Assembly (NCBI GenBank): GCA_038093975.1
Contig: JBBPTG010000186.1
Span: 1 to 47,254 of the forward strand
Reading direction: 5' to 3'
Length of the DNA: 47,254 nt
Source of the DNA: Chalciporus piperatus
Lineage: Eukaryota; Basidiomycota; Agaricomycetes; Boletales; Boletaceae
Every line of letters begins with the position of its first letter. The first letter of the stretch is position 1. Shown piece by piece: positions 21,901-26,100 of this stretch. Position numbers and translations under genes: made by a program. The notes beneath the pieces were generated by a model. The model searched no databases, had not been told where the DNA came from, and saw only the letters and a program-made list of their open reading frames with translations.

Positions 21901-23253
21901 CACTTGGTCTTTCCCCAAGACTCAACCGTTCTATCTCAGTTGTTCTCCACTCTCTTCTTCTAAACCGCTTCACTTGGTGATAGTGTAGACCTGATCTCAA
22001 TACGAGTTTTGGGTCGTTTCAGTTAATTAGACTTCTGTTGGAATTTCTATGATGCCTGTATCGACGCCGAAAGCAACACCATCCAAGAGGGTTAAGGTCG
22101 AAGCCATTGATGCACCATCTGAGGCGCCCACAACAAATTCCGCGACTGGCACAAAGCAACTTGTCTACGACGAAGATGGTTGTGTAGTTGAGGAAATTAA
22201 GAAACGAGATGAATACAAGGTCAGGGACTTGCCTGTACATAACGACTGGCGCTGGTCCCGATCCCTTCTTGGAACGATCATTCTGTGGGCCAGCGCCCAG
22301 GAGAATCCGTGGTCTATCTCAGAGGAGGAGCTTATCTCAGCCATCCAACTGGTTTGGGATATAGTCTATCCAAATGTGAAATACCGGGTGACGGGACAAG
22401 GATCTGTCGTGGCAATTGTGAGTTCCGACCACGGGCATAGCCACCAGTTTATTTGATTGATGCTTTTGACTAACAATTACAAGGTCATCCAACGCCTCTC
22501 AGAATGGCGCAATGGATTTGGATCCGCCGCCTTGTTGATGATAACCGGCTTCTTCTCGAAGATAGGCAAAGACGAAGATATTCCAGCAGCTGCAAAGGAA
22601 CTCTTGGGGGGGTATGCATTTCTCGATGAAGATCCAGACTCTCCATCCCCCGAGGGTCGATTCTGTTCCTGCTTCATCTTGGAATTAATTGCCATGACCT
22701 ATTTCAGCAGCATCACTGGCTACATCAATGTCCCGGGATGGAACACCCACGAGCTTGCAGCCGGAAAGCACATGGCAAGTGTCATCGGGCTCGCAGCAGC
22801 AGCGGTAGGCTATATTTATCGAATGCACCACTCAGCTGACTCAATTATTCATAGCTGGAGCGTGCAGTCCACCTTTTCAAGGAGAACATCATTGATATCA
22901 AGGACGTCCCTGCAATCATGGAGGCTACGGGTCGGCCAGATCCCAAGCAAAAAATCAAACTCCCGAAAACCCTCAACCCATTCACCGGAAAGTCAAGTTA
23001 TTCCCCATACATGTTCTCTTCCGACAACTGGGCGGGCAACACAAAAAGCTACCGAGAGGCAGTTGCTCGTCGTCCCCAGAGCTGGCTTAAGGACACGTTT
23101 TCGCTCGCTCAAGTTATGCGCAGCCAGATGGCTAAGGGGAGCGTCGGTGACACAGCGGATGGCGGCGACCATGGTGATGTCAATCCCCGCTCTCTCCTCT
23201 GTAATGTACTTCACCCGATTATTTTTTTTCATTTACTGACATTGATTGCAGGA
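12982..23253 (+). CDS. Gene U: multi-exon protein of unknown function, split by Gypsy A in an intron
   Basis: Proposed exons are 12982-13329, 13383-13500, 13628-14025, 14076-14456, 22031-22417, 22484-22804, 22855-23200 and 23252-23253. They sum to 2301 nt (766 residues), with the TGA stop formed across the last splice. The start ACCATGG is a strong context. The N-terminal half is basic, then low-complexity with an acidic DEVPEDEVPEDEVHEMDVD run. The C-terminal half is globular, with VRDLPVHNDWRWSRSLLGTI and PFTGKSSYSPYMFSSDNWAGN. From memory it resembles a multi-copy, uncharacterised agaricomycete family often found among transposons; no named domain is claimed. It stands head-to-head with Plavaka B and may be the second gene of that transposon. 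Exon 3's start (intron 13501-13627) is the least certain junction. Apart from Gypsy A it looks intact. Confidence 0.65.
14501..15013 (+). repeat. Gypsy A 5' LTR (513 bp)
   Basis: It runs from TGTTACGG to GTCGTTTCA. TATATAAA is at 14856-14863, and the inferred transcript start AGCTTAGTTCA is at 14884, 28 bp downstream. It contains a 60-codon ORF also present in the 3' LTR that I do not regard as a gene. Relative to the 3' LTR it has A at 14517, making a TTACAG splice-acceptor-like site. Confidence 0.95.
14856..14894 (+). promoter_or_regulatory. Gypsy A core promoter and predicted transcript start
   Basis: TATATAAA (14856-14863) lies 28 bp upstream of AGCTTAGTTCA (14884-14894). The latter is exactly complementary to the PBS and is therefore the likely first 11 nt of the RNA, by analogy with the self-priming element Tf1. 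The start site itself is inferred. Confidence 0.7.
15016..15026 (+). other. Gypsy A primer-binding site, self-priming type
   Basis: TGAACTAAGCT begins 2 nt after the 5' LTR end. It is a perfect reverse complement of AGCTTAGTTCA at 14884-14894. No tRNA 3'-end complement starting TGG is seen here. Tf1/sushi-group elements prime reverse transcription with the first 11 nt of their own RNA in just this way. Confidence 0.75.
15115..15903 (+). CDS. Gypsy A ORF0: 260-codon ORF without any ATG, upstream of gag
   Basis: The frame is open from after the TAA at 15112-15114 to a TAG at 15901-15903, followed in frame by TAG and TAA; the gag ATG comes 2 nt later at 15912. The deduced protein has no methionine. 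The earliest near-cognate codon is GTG at 15127. It is protein-like, with an acidic middle, SVKRRLEEFDEEVRTPKRQR (nuclear-signal-like) and a basic C-terminus. No domain is recognised. It could be made from a non-AUG start, be an exon of a spliced product, or be an N-terminal gag relic. The whole leader from 14884 to 15911 has no ATG in any frame. Confidence 0.55.
   Translation, partial: RDLVVYFPSFHATLLPFRSGRYSQAENLDHPYVASVVARHGRVTAIPTIVETEPEAAADARIPVGEEEPARLLSPFSRTLKALTALEPEQFYFGKNSDGGYATYHDASIAYAQGLLFDGILGDFDRPASVSQESLISEEFDPNDQTPIAPSIPLPALSPLVVPRGLSEKAPSLPKTASATSSVKRRLEEFDEEVRTPKRQRDVITGPERVVPARPIRKIKIPAAFRRKIIRTEVGNVNNPEKISRIVLRVKHPKLPQPRYKY
15912..17105 (+). CDS. gag: Gypsy A Gag (capsid and nucleocapsid)
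   Basis: 397 residues, starting at the first ATG of the element's predicted RNA. Residues 1-55 are helical and possibly coiled, followed by a proline-rich linker. The retrotransposon Gag core follows (YDGSKGKKFEEWWMRVRSW to about residue 260), then two zinc knuckles of unusual spacing: CFNCGKDHFVRDC at 297-309 (C-x2-C-x3-H-x4-C, one residue short) and CSECGWSRGEHKRMC (C-x2-C-x6-H-x3-C). It assembles the cytoplasmic particle that packages the RNA. Pol overlaps its last 90 nt in the -1 frame. Confidence 0.9.
   Translation: MSQTALPAELAASLSALAHNHNQDLAALGAHLRLFLEFQTDSLRDERLRNQALRDDLDQATDQIRAILNTPIPPAPAGAVPPPPAEPKLSKIVADPGDYDGSKGKKFEEWWMRVRSWRAENIRVLAGMAGIKATLSRMKGGDAGDFARATMAQILEGTAYTWNDFEKMMTDRFRSSNKQEYHRKMIMGLKQHDMKFASFITKFEIHKAMDGWDNERHIEILEKNADQESVKFLLENVGRYDNYETFVEAIRARCNRKELFSYIKAGTADRISRRDPNAMDVDALQTKKPNGDRKPKCFNCGKDHFVRDCKEPKTRCSECGWSRGEHKRMCKKYKAPRNVRFTEEHTSWDEDKSTETPEPNKGKGKEMDWVRATRGMGLEEAKAWFQDYITLTDKSKN
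17015..20890 (+). CDS. pol: Gypsy A Pol: protease, reverse transcriptase, RNase H, integrase, chromodomain
   Basis: The frame is open from 17015; true Pol reading probably begins near the gag stop (17096-17105) by a -1 shift. Residues are numbered from 17015: protease DSGAN at 133, RT YIDD at 470-473, RNase H CDAS with Asp 621, integrase zinc motif from HHDTPAAGH at 826 with CQTC, and catalytic D897, D957 and E993 (DD35E). A chromodomain lies at about 1189-1240 (EYLVHWKGYDETDRTWEP). All key residues are present, so it should be active. The chromodomain marks a chromovirus and is known to steer integration to modified chromatin. No stop or frameshift is seen. Confidence 0.95.
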   Translation: MGTSYPRHGSGRSKGLVPGLHHPYRQVEKLKPLSHASGCVRGSRYGPLEIENSVDVDTDNTLVSNITLPTEESLDGLGPGVTRVLNSSISPSPTQIPDNAFVRSFAPEREILLAIKIRPETNRTFIPLTALLDSGANAIFIDRQWAKSHHIPLTKLRHAIPVYNMDGTRNSAGSITHSAELVLDYEGHREEVTAEVTDLGKNAFILGFLWLKRHNPDINWSKGTVKMTRCPHTCALLQERPNLDIQDPDHQERDSQYSAYSAIHVLDAQIPKEKEKTVEEMVPKEYHKFLKVFSKGESERMPLRKPWDHAIDLKETFKPKKGRLIPLLEMEQKEVSDFIDDQLKKGYIAPSKSPQTSPVFFVPKKDGRKRMVQDYRYLNEHTVKNNYPLPLIGQLVDKLKGAKLFTKMDLRWGYNNVRIKEGDEWKATFVCFRGSFEPRVMYFGLCNSPGTFQAMMNEIFADMEDVLVIYIDDLMIFTKTEDQAEHDKIVLEVLRRLEENDLFVKPEKCNFRVSEVEFLGMIVGKDGIKMDQSKVTAILEWPEPKNVKGVRSFLGLANFYRRFIQDYAQVARPLNDLTKKEQAFIWDDKCQIAFDTLKKSFTSAPILAFPDSTCQFRLECDASNYATGAVLSILKEDKWHPVAYSSHSMTPQERNYPIADKEMLSVIQALEQWRHYLEGARHQFEIWNDHANLQWFMTRQDLNRRQARWAQYLSRFNMLWVYKPGPSMAKADALSRREDHAVGVENDNKGILVIAPENIRTVALTDEGALIKQRVFLATCKLSETEVQKFQKKGIHEKLDGLLYDEEDRMYIPEDNILRMDIIRLHHDTPAAGHPGYEKTLELIQRFYMWPGLATLVKDYVSHCQTCQRFKGTNQAPAGLLQPLPVPSGPWQHITADFITGLPESRGFNAILTVVDRFSKEVELIPCTKMCSALETARLFLSHVRKHHGLPLSITSDRGPQFAAQVAKEINDALGIDTKLSTAFHPQTDGQSEIVNKEVGKFLRIYCFDKQNQWADWLAIAQFSINNKYHTSTKKSPFEVTRSYEPRMGTEPHASTSQAPAAKSFTDAMRKTIADVEKNLAKAQERMKSLADKHRSAAPEYEIGQQVMLSTTDLRLTRASDKLSERWLGPFKIIALAGPNAVKLQLPRDIRIHPVVNVRRIKPYKDRLDGQPTARPGPVLVTEERDNEWEVDYVVDTRYKGKKLEYLVHWKGYDETDRTWEPRANLANAKGCLKDFYAKNPAAPRALSINPADFLFLFQKRPENLTDNGPAKIDRLMANLSSPLKTRAAPT
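17096..17105 (+). other. Gypsy A gag-pol junction, imperfect slippery site
   Basis: In the gag frame the end reads tcG AAA AAC TGA. A -1 shift here joins gag to the open pol frame. The heptamer GAAAAAC has the AAA AAC end of known slippery sites, but its first base breaks the X-XXY-YYZ rule. The mechanism is therefore uncertain. Confidence 0.4.
20915..20922 (+). promoter_or_regulatory. Internal TATA box between pol and ORF3 of Gypsy A
   Basis: TATATAAG lies 25 nt after the pol stop and 86 bp before the ORF3 ATG. A pyrimidine/CA-rich leader without ATG separates them. It suggests a separate short transcript for ORF3. Confidence 0.6.
21001..21471 (+). CDS. Gypsy A ORF3: 156-residue putative membrane protein
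   Basis: The ORF runs from an ATG with G at -3 and +4 to TAA. Residues about 29-68 are almost entirely hydrophobic (VVVYVLLLLLLVITLVVTFI inside), enough for two membrane spans or a hairpin. A short polar N-terminus precedes them and a polar C-terminal region with no cysteine motif follows. There is no cleavable signal peptide. The ORF lies between pol and the 3' LTR, the place of env in some Gypsy elements, but it lacks the size, cysteines and glycosylation sites of a fusion glycoprotein. It may be a captured host gene or an element-specific factor. An internal TATA box at 20915 suggests its own RNA. Confidence 0.7.
   Translation: MDAYLNGVAYTRPLAQTDMAVNKLYRTALLAVISASLFLLMAMPVVVYVLLLLLLVITLVVTFIVLYTSLRFVHMLVTDHTTIVEYQISWSEMWMTLKVMHPDVLPPRYADDPIPALVASRQPSRSPTLVNVHLDVPQNVDGNGWQQWHDADNMEN
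21492..21504 (+). other. Gypsy A polypurine tract
   Basis: AGGAAGGGGGTAG directly abuts the 3' LTR start at 21505, the standard site where plus-strand DNA synthesis begins. Confidence 0.8.
21505..22021 (+). repeat. Gypsy A 3' LTR (517 bp)
   Basis: It is identical to the 5' LTR except for three substitutions and a 4-nt insertion after CCCAAGGA. It is followed by the target duplicate GTTAA at 22022-22026. Confidence 0.95.
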
Positions 23254-23687
23254 ATACTCGTTTTTACGCTCGCTCCTGCCTCGAATCACTCAACCGCTCA
23301 CGTTTTCCCCTCGCTTCCATCCTCACTTTGTGTCCATGCCCACCCCGTCAAGCCTTCATTTAATTCTGCTTTCCTTTGTGCTCGCTATTCATGCCGAGCG
23401 CATGTCCGAGTTCTACTTTAATACCATTTGTCTTATTTTCCTTCATTTGCTTAGTTTGCTTAATACACGCTGCCGGTGATGGCCCTTTTTCTGCTTATTT
23501 TCACCAGCGTGATGTGTGTGACCCACTCGGACCAAGCAGAAAAAGCCCACTTTAAGGAAGCGAGTGGGCTTGTTTTCGCCTTTTCGTGCTTGTTCCAATG
23601 TTAACTTAAATTTCCCTTGGGGACCCGTATTAATCAGGATAAGTCCAAATAAGGGTGACTAAGTAATATGCTAATTTGCTGATGCTA
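23254..23687. other. Non-coding stretch after gene U with nested hairpins
   Basis: No gene is seen. CTTTTTCTGCTT (23485-23496) pairs with AAGCAGAAAAAG (23534-23545). AAGCCCACT (23543-23551) pairs with AGTGGGCTT (23563-23571). CCCACTCG (23522-23529) can also pair with CGAGTGGG (23561-23568), so alternative folds compete. This may be a transcript end, a transposon end or a small inverted-repeat element. The boundary with the Gypsy B fragment is near 23688. Confidence 0.5.
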
Positions 23688-23699
23688 GAAACCTATCTC

Positions 23700-24458
23700 T
23701 GAATCTACTGCGGAGATAACCCCATATCCTGGGCTGATTCTATCTCCCACGCTGAATTTGCACACAATCATCGACCCCACTCCGTCACCGGCAAATCCCC
23801 ATTCTATCTCATGATGGGATATGAATCCCGTCCTCTTCCTTCGGTGATTGCCGACTCTGCTCTCCCCGCTGTCGAACTTCGCCTTCACTCCCTCACTGCT
23901 GCCAGAGACGAAGCACTCGCCTCGCACGAGCTTGCCAGACAAGTGATGTCCGCACGAACTCGACAAAAGTTCAAACCATTCGCCAAAGGAGACAAAGTCT
24001 GGCTAGAGGCCAGAAACCTCAAACGATCCCTTACCTCCCCAAAGTTTGCCCCGAAACGAGAAGGACCCTTTACCATTACACAGGTCCTATCTCCGCTGTC
24101 TTATAAACTCCGCCTCCCACAAACATGGAAAATCCACCCCGTGTTTCATGCTTCTCTGTTATCGCCCTATCGCGAAAACTCCGTCCATGGACCGAACTTC
24201 CTGGCTCCACCACCTGACTTAATAGAAGGCGAAGAAGAGTATGAGATCGAAAAGATTCTCCGACACCGAAGTTTCTCTGAATGCCACTCGTACCTGGTTC
24301 GCTGGAAAGGATATACTGCTGACGAAGATGGCTGGCTCAAAGAAACAGACCTTACCCACGCCAAGGATGTTCTTGAAAACTATAAAACAGCTCATCCATC
24401 TGCCTTCCCTTCTTCCTCAAGATCCCCATCTTCTGTCAGACGCAAAACTCGCCGCTGA
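23700..24458 (+). pseudogene. Gypsy B Pol C-terminal fragment (integrase end and chromodomain)
   Basis: An open stretch carries FYLMMGYE-type integrase C-terminal sequence, the GDKVWLEARNLKRSL and FTITQVLSPLSYKLRLP blocks, and a chromodomain (SYLVRWKGYTADEDGWLKET), ending SSVRRKTRR and TGA at 24456-24458. It is close to the C-terminus of the complete Pol at 38046-41663. It lacks everything upstream and cannot work alone. Confidence 0.85.
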
Positions 24459-24462
24459 AACT

Positions 24463-25068
24463 ATGTCTGCTCCTACCACCCCTTCGTCTACCACTATGTC
24501 TTCCATTTCTTCTCTATCTCGTTCTTCTTCTTCTCCTACTTACCCCCCTGGTTTACCTATTCGTTCTCTACCTACTCAACCCACTCGTCCATCCTCTCCC
24601 AAACCCGCTAGCCCAACCGTCGCTGAAGCTGGATGGAATACCACCGGTCTCCCATTAAACTCCGCTGGATGGCCAGTCTTGCAGGAAGACCTAGATGCCC
24701 CCACTCATATTGCCGCTACCCCCACTGTCAGAGTCTTACCCATTGAATTACTACTTACTGCTCATTGTCTTCGCGACGAGTTGATGGACAATGCCGTCAT
24801 GGATCGTATGTCCCACTTCCTACTTGACTCACGTCTCTCCGTACCCATCGGTGCCCACCTTGACCTGGGGTCACCCCTCTTTGCCCTCTACCGTGCCTAC
24901 CTGCAAGCATCTCGTCTTGCCAATCTTCCTCCTTCCCTGACGACGGTTCACCAAGCTCATTCGGAAGCTACTTCCCTCCGCAATATCCATGGTGATCTAA
25001 TTACCAACCTCAGCATTGCTCTTTATGAGCTACGGATGCCGGAGTTTCTGCATGACCTAGACCGCTAC
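24463..25068 (+). pseudogene. Gypsy B ORF3 N-terminal fragment, cut by LTR X
   Basis: The ATG lies 4 nt after the pol TGA, exactly as in the other copy. About 200 residues match the N-terminal part of the ORF3 at 38041 (S/P-rich start, then DNAVMDRMSHFLLDSRLSVP). The frame then runs into LTR X at 25069, so the zinc-knuckle end is missing. That the spacing and frame persist in two diverged copies supports ORF3 being a real gene. Confidence 0.8.
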
Positions 25069-25627
25069 TGTTACGAACGCTCAGTTCCTTATCCTAGTCT
25101 TTCCTACACTTCACTACGCTTACTACGTTTCTCTTTCACTTTGCACTTAGTCGCTTTCTCTCCCTTTTCTGTTATCTTATCTTATCAAGATCACATCACG
25201 TGACCTGCTGACATCAGCTAGGTCTAGCCTTTCGCTTACGTAACGTGGCTGTGCGTGGCTGTGCATCTTCCCCACTGTCCATGACTCATACCGAGTCACC
25301 ATGACTCAGACTCTTAATGACTCATTATGACTCACCGTGACTCATACTGACTCACGCTGACTCATCTCGCTTCCTAGTCATATACGCTATTGGCTGTTAC
25401 TCGCCATGACTCATATCTAGTCATACCTAGTCATATAGTTAAGGTTTAGTCACAACATGTACAAACACTATCAATAGTATATAAACCCGGGTTGACAAGC
25501 ACTGGCTCTCCAGTCTTGTTCTCCTGGAGTTTCCTCTTCTTGAACTTCATGGGCCAAGCGCTCCTGCTTGCCTAGTCTGATCCTCAGCTCTAGTTACTGA
25601 GTTGATGTGATTTCGCTAGGGCATGTT
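25069..25627 (+). mobile_element. LTR X, second copy, 3'-truncated by the Copia element
   Basis: It starts TGTTACGAACG and follows the first copy closely to GGGCATGTT, where the Copia LTR begins at 25628. The last 75 or so bases of LTR X and its right-hand TSD are not found on the other side of the Copia element. TATATAAA and the TGACTCA array are kept. It was inserted into the ORF3 of the Gypsy B fragment. Confidence 0.9.
25282..25413 (+). promoter_or_regulatory. TGACTCA array in the second LTR X copy
   Basis: TGACTCA starts at 25282, 25302, 25318, 25328, 25338, 25348, 25358 and 25407, the same number and spacing as in the first copy. All eight sites remain unmutated although bases around them differ. 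Confidence 0.75.
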
Positions 25628-25811
25628 TGTTGAACGTAGCGTACATTCTTAGTATAGAAGGTAGTTACCACGCTTGTTCTATATCACATTCGGACTCAGT
25701 CGATCTGAGTTCCAATACAACTTGACTTGTAACCACAACGTTCGACGTTACTCACCAACCTCACCGCTAGGTAAGCACCAGATGTAGTTCCTCATTGGAA
25801 CCCTCGCAACA
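25628..25811 (+). repeat. Copia 5' LTR (184 bp)
   Basis: Short LTR starting TGTTGAACG and ending CTCGCAACA, about 97 percent identical by eye to the 3' copy. Confidence 0.92.
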
Positions 25812-25825
25812 GGTTATGAGCCCTG
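25812..25825 (+). other. Copia PBS matching the tRNA-iMet anticodon arm
   Basis: GGTTATGAGCCCTG directly follows the 5' LTR. It is complementary to the anticodon stem-loop of fungal initiator tRNA-Met, the half-tRNA priming known from Drosophila copia and yeast Ty5. The rest of the 256-nt leader is structured (GTTCTTG facing CAAGAAC) and has upstream ATGs. Confidence 0.75.
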
Positions 25826-26100
25826 GGTAGCTCAGCTGTGCGCGAAAGCGCCGCTGACTACTCTGGTGTTCTTGCCTAACAAGAACGTTTGGTCGCTCTG
25901 CGCGGTTTTACCGCCAGGCATCCCTCTGATGCGGTCACGCTCAGAAGGGACATGACCACAATGAGTCAGATCCCATGGGGAGACTATGTCCCCCTAGGAT
26001 ATGGGCTCTGAGCGTTCACGCTGACGCGGTCTCACCCGCTCCCTTTTCTCCTCTCTGATTAAAGGCAATGCTGACGCCTCATCCCGCTAGATACTCAACA

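Larger units (their letters stand above)
14501..22021 (+). mobile_element. Gypsy A: complete young Ty3/Gypsy chromovirus, TSD GTTAA
   Basis: Two LTRs (14501-15013 and 21505-22021) bound a 6.5-kb interior. The 5-bp target duplication GTTAA sits at 14496-14500 and 22022-22026. Order: self-priming PBS, ATG-less ORF0, gag, pol (PR-RT-RNase H-integrase-chromodomain), an extra ORF with its own TATA box, polypurine tract. The LTRs differ by three substitutions (14517/21521 A to G, and two C/T changes) and one 4-nt indel near the TATA-proximal end, so insertion was recent. All ORFs are open. It lies in an intron of gene U. Confidence 0.95.
23688..25068 (+). mobile_element. 5'-truncated Gypsy B fragment
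   Basis: Sequence matching the 3' third of the minus-strand Gypsy B copy (about 38.8 to 37.4 kb) begins abruptly near 23688, inside the integrase region. It runs to 25068, where LTR X interrupts it after CCGCTAC. It holds the end of pol and the start of ORF3. Confidence 0.88.

Noticed and set aside
25812..25860. Possible tRNA gene after the Copia LTR
   Set aside because: Only the anticodon-arm complement is present; there is no cloverleaf. It is a primer-binding site.
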